Source: Dermacentor variabilis
Lineage: Eukaryota > Arthropoda > Arachnida > Ixodida > Ixodidae
Reading direction: 5' to 3'
Length of the DNA stretch: 64,000 nucleotides
NCBI RefSeq assembly: GCF_050947875.1
Contig: NC_134568.1
Span: forward strand, 265,079,815 to 265,143,814
A program made the position numbers and the translations under genes. Every line of letters starts with the position of its first letter. Within the stretch, counting starts at the first letter, position 1. The notes beneath the pieces are model-generated. The model saw nothing but the letters and a program-made list of their open reading frames with translations, had not been told where the DNA came from and searched no databases. This document shows positions 22,843-33,640 of the stretch, in pieces.

Positions 22843-24001
22843 ATGGATTCCGACATCGACTACACTGTCGTGGAAGGCTAACGACTGAAGAGGAAATACT
22901 GCAGGACAACGATCAAAGACGTGAGTGAGCAAGGCTCTACCGGACAACTAGCTTACTCCGACTTAGGCGATTGTATATGTGCCTGTCGACGTCTCAAACA
23001 ATTTAAATGCGGTTTATAGGCAGATTCTGAATACCTATCTTGATAATGCGGCTAATTAACGAAGTACAGTTCAACAACAGGAAGAACATAGTTGCGGTGG
23101 AAGTAGCGACGCAGGCCGCCCTGGGAACACTGAAAGCCATGAGAATACTAGGACATGTAGAAGTTCGCTCGTTCATTTGCAGGCTGGTCGCACTAGGGTA
23201 GGTGTCATTTCCGATGTCGTCGTTGACTACGCCGACGAAGAATTTCAAAAGTTCCGTCTTCAACCGTGAAGATCATCGACTTTCAGCGCTTCGGCCGCTC
23301 GACGAGCGCCGAGCTTCTATTCGGGGGACACACTCTGCCTGAGCATGCCAAGGGGGGCTACGTGGGGCACCCGGTGTGTCCTTATGTGCCTCGACCAATG
23401 CAATGTCGCAAGTGCTTAATGTTAGTAGGCCATGTCAGCGCTGCCTGCACAGGCAAGACTGCAAGCCTCCGCCGTGCAGGCACCCATGACATATCTTTAC
23501 ACCCTGTCAAAGAGATGAAGTGCCCAAATTTCGATGGATCACGCAAGGCGAATTCCAAGGATTGCCCGAAACAGTAAAGGGGGTTGAAAATATTGAACCG
23601 GATGAGCAACACCAGCATGTCACACAAAGAGGCGGCAGCTTCAGTGCACCAGAGGAGGAAACGGTTGCTTTGTCGACGTAGAGAAGCTGTAGGAACAAAC
23701 GAGAGCTCCCTGGCTTATATTGCGCAGGCCTAGCAGGACGTCGTTGAATCGGTTTCGGTTGATCTTCCCGGGACATTGCATCAAGCGAGCAACGCAATCC
23801 AGGACTCCAGTGTATGGCCACGCTTGCCGCCGCGGCGACAAGGGCCTTGGAATGTCAGAACGAACAATGACAGGGCGCTGAGACATCCCTTTCAGACTCT
23901 ACCATCGAGACCATGTTGCACCAAATGATTGACGCTCTGCAGCTGCTCTTGTCTGGTTTAAGTACGCCAGTGGCGCGGACAGCTTCGAAAATAATGGACG
24001 C
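22843..24001 (+). pseudogene. LINE ORF1 (gag-like, zinc knuckles), broken
   Basis: The frame opens MDSDIDYTVVEG and meets a stop at once. Further on, FNNRKNIVAVEVATQAALGT and the segment before GGHTLPEHAKGGYVGHPV match ORF1 proteins of RNase H-bearing LINEs. A CCHC knuckle (C-R-K-C, four residues, G-H, four residues, C; near 23400-23450) is intact. Two more knuckles are damaged, with cysteines replaced. The tail near 23900-23990 reads IETMLHQMIDALQLLLSGL. ORF1 protein would coat the element RNA. There are several stops and frame changes. The piece is cut at about 24001, where RTE sequence begins, so two different LINEs are joined here. Confidence 0.7.
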
Positions 24002-25693
24002 TAGCCTAAAAGCAGTGAAGAAGAAACTAGTAATAGGCAAGAATCAGATGTATGCGTTAAGATACAAAGCCGGCAATATCATTACTAATATGGATAAGAT
24101 AGTTCAAGTGGCTGAGGAGTTCTATAGAGATTTATACAGTACCAGTGGCACCCAGAACGATAATGGAAGAGGGAAATCTCTAGAGGAATTTGACATCCCA
24201 TAAGTAACGCCGGAAGAAGTAAGGAAAGCCTTGGGAGCTATGCAAATGGGGAAGGCAGCTCGAGAGGATCAGGTAACAGAAGATTTATTGAAGGATGGTG
24301 GCCAGATTATTCTAGAAAAACTGCCCACCCTGTATACGCAATGCCTCATGACCTCGAGCGTACCGGAATCTTGGAAGAACGCCAACATAATCTTAATCCA
24401 TGAGAAAGGGGACGCCAAAGACTTGAAAAATTATAGACCGATCAGCTTACTGTCCGTTGCCTATAAAGCATTTACTAAGGTACATCGCAAATAGAATCAG
24501 GAACACCTTAGACTTCTGCCAAGCAAAGGACCAGGCAGGATTCCGTAAAGGCTTCTTAACAATAGACCATATTCACACTATCAATCAGGTGAGAGAGAAA
24601 TGTGCGGAATATAAGCAACCCTTATATATAGTTTTCATTGATTACGAGAAAGCGTTTGATTCCGTCGAAACGTCAGCAGTCATGGAGACATTACAGAATC
24701 AGAGTGTAGACGAGCCGAATGTGAAAATACTGAAAGATATATATAGCGGCTCCACAGACACCGTAGGCCTCCATAAAGAAGGCAACAAAATCCCAATAAA
24801 GAAAGACGTCAGGCAGGGAGATACGATCTCTCCAATGTTATTCACAGCGTGTTTACAGGAGGTATTCAGAGAACTGGATTGGGAAGAATTGGGGATAAGT
24901 GTTAATAGAGAATACCTTAGTAACTTGCGATTCGCTGATGATATTGCCTTGCTTAGTAACTCAGGGGACCAATTGCAATGCATGCTCACTGACCTGGAGA
25001 GGCAAAGCAGAAGGTGGGTCTAAAAATTAATCTGCAGAAAACTAAAGTAATATTTGTTAGTCTCGGAAGAGAAGAGCAGTTTACGATAGGTAGCGGGGCA
25101 CTGGAAGTGGTAAGAGAATACATCTACTTGGGGCAGGTACTGACCGCGGATCCGGATCATGAGACTGAAATCATCAGAAGAATAAGAATGGGCTGGGGGG
25201 CGTTTGGCAGGCATTCTCAGATTATGAACAGCAGGTTGCCATTATCCCTCAAGAGAAAAGTGCATAACAGCTGTGTCTTACCAGTACTCACGTACAGGGC
25301 AGAAACCTGGAGGCTTACGAAAAGGGTTCTACTTAAATTGAGGACGACGCAACGAGCTATGGAAAGAAGAATGATGGGTGTAACGTTAAGGGGAGGGGGG
25401 ATAAGAAGAGAGCAGATTGGGTGAGCGAACGAACGCGAGTTAATGATATCTTAGTTGAAATCAAGAAAAAGAAATGGGCATGGGCAGGGCATGTAATGAG
25501 GAAGGAAGATAACCGATGGTCATTAAGAGTTACGGTCTGGATTCCAAGAGAAGGGAAGCGTAGCAGGGGGCGTCAGAAAGTTAGGTGGACGGATGAGATT
25601 AAGAAGTTTGCAGAGGCAACATGGCCGCAATTAGCACATGACCGGGGCAGTTGGAGAAGTGTGGGAGAGACCTTTGCCCTGAAGTGGGCGTAG
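24002..25693 (+). pseudogene. RTE-type LINE ORF2 (RT to C-terminus), broken
   Basis: Beginning at AVKKKLVIGKNQMYAL, the sequence runs through the pre-RT region, RT motifs [32 protein letters not shown] (motif A) and RFADDIALL (the F-A-D-D catalytic box), and NLQKTKVIF. It ends with the RTE C-terminal block WAWAGHVMRKEDNRW, IPREGKRSRGRQKVRWTDEI and FALKWA followed by TAG. Four lesions are visible: TAA at 24201-24203 where the sister copy at 20 kb has glutamine, a +1 shift near 24483 (gtaCatcgca), a deletion near 25016, and a shift in a G run near 25390-25400. The endonuclease is missing at the 5' side. The reverse transcriptase would prime cDNA at a nicked target. Confidence 0.9.
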
Positions 25694-25743
25694 CCAGGCT
25701 GATGATGATGATCGTGATGATGATGACGACGACGACGACGACG

Positions 25744-25793
<50 letters not shown>
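25694..25793. repeat. RTE 3' tail, (GAT)n(GAC)n(TTA)n
   Basis: It follows the ORF2 stop by a few bases. Trinucleotide 3' tails are characteristic of RTE LINEs. The GAT run grades into GAC and then about 17 TTA units. Confidence 0.85.
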
Positions 25794-26470
25794 GCTAGAC
25801 AGCCTAATGGCTACGCTGTAGTAGCCTCGACCCCTGCCCTCGAAGATCCGCATACTGTGAAGCACGAAATTAGGCGTTGCCCAGAAACAATATACTGTGC
25901 AGCTCTCACCACCTGCTTCATCATACCATACTCTTTCCTCTTCCCATTCCATGTCTGTTGCTCCCCTCAACCCCTTCTCGAGCCTTGAGTAGCAGGCCAG
26001 AGGCAGTTTACTCAGGCCGACCTCTTCGCCTTTCTGCCATTAAAGTCGCTCTCTCTCTGTCTCAGTCTATCACGTGCCGTTCACGCACCAATTTTACATG
26101 CTGCCTTTTCTTTAAAAAGGCCGACCTCTCCACTTTTCGGCCATTAAATTCTCTCTCTCTCTCTTTCTCTCTCTCAGTCTATCACGTGCCCTTCACGCAC
26201 CAATTTTGCATGCTGCCTTTTCTTTAAATTTTTCCCTCTTGGAGAAAATGGTCTTACTCTTTTCGTTTGCGTTCACCCCACTGGGACTAGGGTACCTGCA
26301 TATGTATGTCATGGAAATCACATGCAGGGACGCTAACTGGAACCATGCCGTTTTAGAATAGCTTCACAGCACACAGGTAAAGTTTGCAGTGAAGCCAGAT
26401 TTGCAGAAAAGAAAAGGAACGTTTTACGCACGCAACCGAGGAGAATTCTGCACTAGTCTCCACGACATTG
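25794..26470. other. Non-coding stretch with a tandem duplication
   Basis: No gene is seen. It holds the two-unit repeat at 26014-26228. Confidence 0.5.
26014..26228. repeat. Tandem duplication, two units of about 105-111 bp
   Basis: Each unit starts aggccgacctct, passes a (CT)n patch, and shares 'cagtctatcacgtgcc', ttcacgcaccaatttt and 'catgctgccttttcttt'. The second unit begins at 26118. The length difference lies in the CT run. Confidence 0.8.
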
Positions 26471-26521
<51 letters not shown>

Positions 26522-26525
26522 AGGA

Positions 26526-26584
<59 letters not shown>
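26471..26584. repeat. (AAAG)n microsatellite
   Basis: About 28 units with a single AAGG variant at about 26521-26524. Confidence 0.95.
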
Positions 26585-26587
<3 letters not shown>

Positions 26588-28051
26588 ATTGTGCCGATGA
26601 GTTATGCGAGGAATTTTCCGGGTACCTGGTTATAACCAACGTGTTTGTGTAAATTGAATCGTTGTGTGTGTGATAACAGCAGCACGACGACCGCGTTGAA
26701 GACGATCATATGGCGGCAGCGTAATTATTTCTGCGGCCGTTCGACGCAAATATACGCATGCCGTTTTTTGGATACTACAGAGTTACTCAGCAGGTGTTAG
26801 CGAGGGAAACGCGGATTGTTACGTGATCCTTTACGAAGCGTTGGTGCTATGCGATCGTATACGTACCCATGTTTATGTCATGTGGTATATGTCAAAACGA
26901 CGATGGCATTTGTAGTATGGTGAAAAAATGTGAACGCATGACTAACTTGGGCTGATCATGAAGTCGGTGCAACGTCGCACGGCTTCTACGTAGCGTTAGC
27001 TGCTACGAGGAAGGTCCTGAGGAATGTAAGCCAATCCCGGATATAGTGCATGCTAACAGCTCCCCAAAGCGCAAGCTCTCCCCAGAAAAGAAGGCGAGAA
27101 AATGGCACGTGACGCACGCGCCAAATGTGTCAAAGAGCTGACGGGCTTTTGAACGAGAGAAGTATGCCGACAATAAGAAAAGAATGCGATCGTGGGCCAA
27201 TTGTAAGAGCACCGAACTGCTCTGCTCGGCGGCAGATGTTCTATTCTACCATGGGTCACAGATTAACGTTCTTTTCATTGAAATCAGGCGAGACAGGAAC
27301 CTACCTACCTACCACAAAGTTCGTAGAATGAGGCAAAGGCTTTGGATTAAACCGGAGAGTTTTGTTTTGCTTTTTTGCGTTCAAAAAGCAACGAAAGCGC
27401 TGCGCATGTCATGGAGAGCTGGCTCTTACAGAAAACTGTTATGGGAGATAAATTTGATGACGAAGACAAGCACTCACAACAGGAGCATCGCCAACGCTCC
27501 ACAAAAGGACTGAGGCTGAAGCTGGGACAATAAGCACAGCACTAAGTCACCACTCCAGCTACCTGCGGGGCCCCGCTGAATTGTACACACCAACTTTCTT
27601 CTTCTACTATGCTGCTGCTTGCTTCCTGACTCGCCCAACTCTCAGTGTTCCTTTTCGTAGCGAGGTCGGCGTAGCAGTTCTCGTACCAGAAAAATACGAA
27701 GATCGGCGATGGAATAACCAGCACAGACAGACCTTTCAAAGCGATAATAGCACGCTAACAAGATTAGGCGTGACTGAACACGATGATGGTAATCCTTCTG
27801 CTTGAAAGTGGGTGCGGGTGTGGTACGACTTTCCTTCCTCGACATATCATAAAACGAGCAGGAGAGGCAAATGCCAAGGAAGACATGTGCAGAAGACGCG
27901 CCCTCGCCGGCGTTTACACAGCAGGCAGTTTTTCAAATCGTCGTTTGCTTGAATTGCGTTACACCCGCACTGATCCATCGGCGTGCAGTGTCAATCGTGG
28001 CTTCCTCTCCCATGTGCTGAGTGCTTGACGAGAATTTCCGTGTAATTGCAG
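26585..28051. other. Non-coding stretch, no gene recognised
   Basis: There are a few frames of 60-110 codons, none with recognisable motifs or flanking splice sites that persuade me. Confidence 0.4.
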
Positions 28052-28176
28052 GCAAGCACTGCGACAGCAGAAAGAAAGAGAGGAGCAGGAAAGAGGCGAA
28101 AAAAGGGCGCCGCAGGCCTAGCGGTGTGGCCCTCGAAGAGCTATGTGGACTGGATGCGGCTCGGTGTCAGAGATGA
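28052..28176 (+). other. Possible terminal coding exon (40 codons), weak
   Basis: An acceptor-like 'tccgtgtaattgcag' ends at 28051. In one phase the following 40 codons stay open to TGA at 28174-28176. They begin KHCDSRKKERSRKEAKK and finish ALEELCGLDAARCQR. The segment is basic and then has two cysteines. I do not recognise a family, and the polypyrimidine tract is poor. It could equally be chance. Confidence 0.2.
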
Positions 28177-28494
28177 GTTTAAGACCACTAGTCTTACTCT
28201 TACAAGTGGTGTAGGTGTTGGAACAACTGCAAAACCTGTCATCCTGGGATTCCGGACCCGCACACTACGGCTCGCTTTGTGAAACGACGCAACCCCATCG
28301 CCGGGCTGACAGAGTAAGTAATATCATTAGCATCTATGTAGCTCCCAGTCTGAATTATTTGTCAGCTTATTGTTCGCTCAAACAGAGTCACGTTACAGTG
28401 CAAGTGTCGTCTGTATAGCTCTTCACTTCATTTTTCACCGAGTGCACGTCATAACAGCGAATGTTGGAAACTATGTTAAAAAAAAGAAGAAAAT

Positions 28495-28770
28495 GGGCCG
28501 TAACCATCGACGATGATCGTCAATGTAAATAAAACAGCCGAACGCTTCCAGAAAGCTGTTCGCTTTATTAGGGCACTTTTCTATAGCTCGTACAATTTTG
28601 CGTACACTGTGATGCGCTCGCGTACGCACCACGAGATTTCTATTAGATGCCTCCAGTGAGTGAAGTCCGCCTATAGTGTTATAAAGAAATGCGTGAGCGA
28701 TGGTTGGATCGATCCTCTGTCTTCCAGTGCAGCAGCCCAACGTTCTAACCATTAGGCCACAATTACATGC
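28495..28770 (-). mobile_element. Second type of tRNA-derived SINE
   Basis: On the minus strand it begins 'tgtggcctaatggttagaac' (A box, near 28765) with B-box-like ggatcgatcc (near 28710). It runs to a region near 28540 with 'ataaagcgaacagc'. The head resembles a tRNA D arm, but no full cloverleaf forms. It is unrelated to the Ruka-like copies. Confidence 0.5.
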
Positions 28771-28884
28771 ATGTTTTTATCGTGCCAAAGCAGCGCTTTG
28801 AGATGTCTGGTGCGTCCGTCACAAGCCAGTTTCCTGCATTGTTCCCTCGTGATCGCTAGCGCTCTGAGATGCTGTGCTAGAATG

Positions 28885-28922
28885 CACTGCCTTCGGGATC
28901 GGAATCGATCACGAAGGCAGTG
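28885..28922. repeat. 11-bp hairpin
   Basis: cactgccttcg (28885-28895) is inverted at 28912-28922. The left side also matches 'gcactgccttcgggatcgg' in the tandem repeat at 45204-45360. Confidence 0.6.
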
Positions 28923-30016
28923 GACACGGCGTAGCAAGCGACGCTTGCAGTTGCGCGGGCTCGCTGTATACGTCCTCTTATAGTCATTTGTTTCACACTT
29001 CGACACCGACATGACACGCTGAGTGGTTAAAGGCTCCCGTATGCCAAAGCACTTCGCTGGCATACAAATTCTAAAGCAAGTTATCATAACGGTTAAGTAT
29101 GCTAATGCATCGTAGCAACTCTCTTAAGCGGTAACAACGTGGAAAATACTTAAAACATATTCTCAGTGAGGCATCGCCAGACTGTAAAATCTCAAGAGTG
29201 CTTGAAAAATTTTGAGTAGACTCAAGGCTTAACTTACCTACGCTGCTCTGCACTATAAGATATAACATCTAAGGCGACACGAAGCCGTTTTATTGGTCCA
29301 TTATTCTTGAGTGACGCATTTCCATCGCCCTCATTGTTTACTTAAAAGCAAAATTGGGGAGAGGGGGATAGGAAAGCGTATTTGGGAGGCGATACTCAAG
29401 AAATTAAAGAAGTTATGAAAAGTGAGGTAGCAGAGGTCAGAAGTGTGCTGAAGGAACTATAGAGTGACTAGAAAAAAAAGTTTTCTAATGACTCCATATA
29501 AAAGAGAGGCAATCACCTACCTGCCCATTCTATCGTACGGGGGCGCGAAGACCCCATCGAATCGTTTTGGGGGTGCTCTTCCAAAAATTAACATAAATCA
29601 GCTTTGCACAGTTTACTGACCACGAGTAATGCATTGGGATTCGGTAAGCCAACTAAGGATTCACCAGTACACTTTTCCGAGTAGCCTATCGGTCCCGCAG
29701 TGGCGACAAGGAGTTCGGCAGCCTCTCACCTTTTAATGCCAATCATTCTTGTCAAGCATAGCCCGGTTTAACCTGCCATATGTATGACCGTTTTCGCGAA
29801 GCAGCATGAATTATCAAACGCCTAGATAGTGCCCGAAGTGCCGGTGAAACAGCGCGCAATTCCTTCGCACATCCGCTTTCGGCTTCTTGGAAAAACGCGC
29901 CGGGGTGCTTCCACAAGTGACGAATGTTGACGCTGACGGCGCCTAGCAAACTAAGTGACAATTGACGCTAGACGCTTTGGCTCGCGAAAGTGACGTCAGG
30001 ACTGTCTATAAACGGA
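28923..30016. other. Non-coding stretch
   Basis: No gene or clear repeat is seen. Confidence 0.5.
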
Positions 30017-30246
30017 CCCGCCATGGTGGCTTAGCGGGTATGGTGTTGCGCTGCTAAGCACGACTTTGCAGGATCAAATCCAGGCCGCGGCGGCCGCATT
30101 TCGATGGGTTCGAAATGCAAGAAACGTCCGTGTCCTGTGCACTGGGGCACATTAAAGATCCCTCGTTGGTCAAAACTAATCCGGAGTCCTCCACTACGGC
30201 GTGCCCCATAATCAAATCGTGGTTTTGGCGCGTAAAACCCCAGGAT
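30017..30246 (+). mobile_element. Ruka-like SINE
   Basis: It begins cccgccatggtggcttagcg and continues ggccgcatttcgatggg, tccactacggcgtgcc and gcgtaaaacccc, the same order as the reference copy. The B box is decayed (aggatcaaatcc). No clean target duplication is seen. Confidence 0.85.
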
Positions 30247-30352
30247 TCGTTCATTCTAGAAAGGAGAGTCTCGCTCCTTCCCGCTTCTTGCAGGGCTCCC
30301 TGGGAGCTGCGTAGAGTATCCACATCGGTCTACAGGGCCGTTTCCCGCCACG

Positions 30353-30541
30353 ATGCCTCGTCCCAAGAATCTCCTCACGCCAGCCGAGTTCGAGGAATGT
30401 AAGCGCAAGCGCGCCGATGCCGCTCATTGTCGTCATGCGGTCCGGACGCTCGAGGCCCGCGCTGCCCTACTGGAACGAAAACGGATCGCCGAACGTACAA
30501 GCCACGCCAGCCGAACGGAGCAAGCAAGTACCGTCAGGTGA
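30353..30541 (+). CDS. Small basic ORF, repeat-associated
   Basis: A 62-codon frame starts MPRPKNLLTPAEFEECKRKR and is rich in Arg, Ala and Glu (RTLEARAALLERKRIAER). It is predicted to be helical. Its start follows 'gtttcccgcca', a phrase also found at 60890, where a similar but broken frame reads GRPRLIRSAEEQAAFKELQR. A third relative may lie at 34280-34582. I infer a dispersed repeat family with a conserved basic peptide, perhaps the N-terminus of a transposon protein. The function is unknown. Whether this copy is expressed cannot be told. Confidence 0.3.
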   Translation: MPRPKNLLTPAEFEECKRKRADAAHCRHAVRTLEARAALLERKRIAERTSHASRTEQASTVR

Positions 30542-31557
30542 GAACAGGCGCGATTTGCTGACCACCTTGCAATAAAACATTTCATCTTCAACAGCCACTG
30601 TGTCATTCCCGTTGCACATACCGCCAGTTCGCACACACGTTACAGCTGCGGTCGCCGTTTCTCTCCAGAAGATTAACACGTTTCATGACAATCCTTCTTC
30701 TGACCAAACAACAACTCTTCGCATCACGTCGCGCTCAGCTGGGCTTGTGGCTGCCGGAAGTTTTTTTCAAGCGAAAGTTAACATCATAACCTCTGCACCG
30801 TACTGAAAGGGCGACCCATTTCTAAAGCATCTCATCGAGGTAAGCGACAAAGGACAAATATGAAAGGGAACACAAATTGTGGATGGTAATAGCATTGCCT
30901 TTTGATAATTGACGTTAATGAAGAGCTGTTTCACAAGGACTCTTTGACACCGCCATGTAGGTTTTCCTTATATTTATCTATGAGGCTATAGTTGGTATGA
31001 CAGCGTTCTGTTTACTACGCTGTACTGTTCACACAAAGGACAACATGAATAAAACGGACAGAGATATACGCAAACTTTCAACTGTTTATTATTCGCACAG
31101 GCGCACGTCAAAAATTATTGCTATAATTATCAGTGATTGTCACTGAAGCGTGCAGTTTTGTTGTACTCTATGCTTTTACGCTATCTAGACTCACCCTTAA
31201 TGCCCGGATGCACCTCTCCAACAGAAATTTTAGGAACACAGCTGCCAAGAGCGAAGTGCACCAGAAACCTCGAGGCCCCATCATTAAAAAAAAACTTTTT
31301 TTTTAATGCGAATCATTCTTTATGTAGATGAAAACCTTGACGAGCAGCGTAAAAAAAAAAACACGGACAAAGAAAACACAAATACACAGGACGGGCGCTA
31401 TGAAGCTATGTACAAATTGAGTGTACCTGTCCTTACGCCGACCCAGTGACCGAAGTTGTCTGTTAGCTCGGACCATTAGGCATGTGCTCGTGGTCGTGAT
31501 GCGGCCGTGGGCGTTTCTCTAACGGAGTCTACTGCTTATATACATCAGAATACCCAT
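30542..31557. other. Non-coding stretch with possible PLE end fragments
   Basis: No gene is seen. 'gcaaactttcaactgtttatt' type sequence near 31070 and 'acggacaaagaaaacac' near 31353 resemble terminal sequence of Penelope-like elements at 33320 and 35430. This is inference from short matches. Confidence 0.3.
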
Positions 31558-31655
31558 CACATGACATGCATGCGTGACATGAATGACATGGCATGACATA
31601 ACATTTGGGCCACTAAGTATGGGCCATCATGTTCGTTTCTTTAACTGGATATATA

Positions 31656-32278
31656 CAGGGTGTCCCACGTAAGTTGAGCCAGAATCAAGGTAACGTTGTT
31701 GCCATCGCTTGGAGATACTCGGATTATTTTTTTCATTCGGCCTAATTAGATAATTAGTCTTGCTGAATTAATCAACTTTTCAAATATTATAATTAGATAA
31801 AAAGTGTCAATGAGAAAATTGTAGAGCAACATGAAAAACTCCCGATACAGCTTTCTGTTGCTCCATATGGGCTATATAAAAGTTAAAATTATGGGGTTTT
31901 GCGTGCCAAAACCACTTTCTGATTATGAGGCACGCCGTAGTGTGGGACTCCGGAAATTTCGACCACCTGGGGTTCTTTAACGTGCACCTAAATCTAAGTA
32001 CACGGGTGTTTTCGCATTTCGCCCCCATCGAAATGCGGCCGCCGTGGCCGGGATTCGATCCCGCGACCTCGTGCTCAGCAGCCCAACACCATAGCCACTG
32101 AGCAACCACGGCGGGTTATATGAAAGTGTATTTCCGAGCGTGAAAGAAGTCTGCGAATACACGCAAAGTGCCTCGAGCGGGCAGTCGCGCGGCAATTTTG
32201 CGTGAACAAACATCATTGTCCATCTACGTGGCAGTTGCATATTTTTAATGTTTGCCTCAAGTTACGTGGGACACCCTG
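31656..32278. mobile_element. Mariner-like MITE with TA duplication
   Basis: CAGGGTGTCCCACGTAAGTT at 31656 is matched at the other end by its inverse (ending 32278) with one change in these 20 bases. TA flanks both sides (31654-31655 and 32279-32280). A SINE is nested inside. Without the SINE the element is about 390 bp and non-coding. Confidence 0.75.
31884..32116 (-). mobile_element. Ruka-like SINE nested in the mariner-like MITE
   Basis: The minus-strand copy has an intact B box (plus strand ggattcgatcc). It is flanked by tatataaaagt (31873-31883) and tatatgaaagt (32117-32127), a 10/11 target duplication. It therefore inserted after the MITE. Confidence 0.9.
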
Positions 32279-32497
32279 TATTAGTAAAGCATGACATGCA
32301 CGACATGAATGGCATGAATGACCATGACATGCATAACATTCTCGGGGTCGTGATCCGTCATGGTCGTTTTTTTAAATGGATATACCGAGTTTTTCACGAA
32401 ATGCTTTCGCAATTCCTTGAAACTAGGGAAGATATGAGATAATTAAATGATTTTCTTTGGAATACTTTTACCCCAGGGACACACATTTGAAATGAAT

Positions 32498-32909
32498 TCG
32501 ATGTAGTAGTTAAACAAGTAATTATGCAAAATTTTATTATTTGCTTTATAACCGAAAGAACCATATGATTAGTCCCAATGGAAGACTTGAAGCACGCCAT
32601 CTGAGGAGCTCATAACCGTTTCCAGAAATGAAAAACAGTTGACGCTTGTGGATGGAAGTGGAGGAGCGTCTGCTAAGGGTGTGACTGTTGCGCTCTTCGG
32701 CTAAGTTTTGCTTTTCTGTGTGAAATAGGCCGTAAATAATTGCGCTGTAAAAATAGCAGCGGCAGCCTTTTTCATTTCTGGAAACGGTTATGAGCTTCTC
32801 CGATGGCGTGCTTCAAGTCTTCCGTTGGAGCCAATCGCACGGCTCTTTTGTTTTATATAAGTTAAGTAATATAATTTGCATAATTATTTATCTAATTACT
32901 ACATCGAAT
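32498..32909. mobile_element. Long inverted repeat, arms about 140 bp
   Basis: The left arm (32498-32640) runs from tcgatgtagtagtt through 'gaagacttgaagcacgccat' to ccgtttccagaaatgaaaaa. It is inverted at 32768-32909, with a spacer of about 127 bp. Arms differ by scattered substitutions. It is a foldback or MITE without coding capacity. Confidence 0.75.
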
Positions 32910-32999
32910 AACCTGAAGATGCGTAACCTGAAGATGCGAGAAAAGTCCGGTAAATCGGAATTCGAATGACATGCATGTATAGCTTGAGTGACATGGAAT

Positions 33000-33002
<3 letters not shown>

Positions 33003-33063
<61 letters not shown>
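33003..33063. repeat. (TA)n microsatellite
   Basis: About 30 TA units within the 'gacatg' array. Confidence 0.95.
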
Positions 33064-33064
<1 letters not shown>

Positions 33065-33294
33065 GTTCGCGGTCGTTATGTCATCATGCTGGTTTCTTTA
33101 ATTGTATAAATATCAGGATATTCATGACATGGCAAGAATGAAGAATGATATGCGTTCGTGACACGTGTGCATTGCATGACATAACATGAATGACATCTAG
33201 TAACTCTTTGCGGAACTCCAAACGATGCTGGATCGCTGCAGCTACTTACAAAATGCTACGTGTTACACCGACTCCCACACCGCGTGCTGTCTGG

Positions 33295-33640
33295 AGTCGT
33301 TGAGGTCATAGAGCTGGATTCGCACGGACAAGGAAGACGACAGGACGTGCACTATCAACCGATTTTATTTAAGAAGAGCATGGTGCTTATACCGTCAAAG
33401 TGAGTAGAAGTAATCGCGCGCGCAAATGCAACATTTTCCAGATAGGCAATTTCTCTTCTGCTCAGAGTACTCGATGGGGCGCTGACGCAGTTAGCACCCT
33501 CTTTTGCAATGAAGCTTGCTTCGACAATTTCCCGCGTGTCCTAATCCGTATTTCTAAACATGACGGAACAATCCTTAAACAGTGGCTTACACCCGCAATC
33601 GTCACAGTAAACGGAGACGTGCCCATCTCAATAGCTGTTC
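33295..33640 (-). pseudogene. Penelope-like 3' end, minus copy of a second inverted pair
   Basis: Read on the minus strand it matches 35105-35470: 'gctattgagatgggcacg', 'gggaaattgtcgaagc', 'gctaactgcgtcagcg', 'attgcctatctggaaaatgtt' in part, and the terminal 'gtgcacgtcctgtcgtctt'. It covers the end of the GIY-YIG domain and the 3' UTR. Frames are broken. Confidence 0.75.

Larger units (their letters stand above)
31558..33200. repeat. 'gacatg' tandem-type array, broken by insertions
   Basis: Four blocks (about 31558-31655, 32285-32385, 32965-33110 and 33120-33200) repeat 'catgacatg/catgaatgacatg' words. At least three continue into a 'catcatg.tcgtttcttta..tggata' end. The gaps between blocks are filled by the elements at 31656-32278 and 32386-32940 and by a TA microsatellite. 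It looks like a local satellite interrupted by transposons. Confidence 0.5.
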
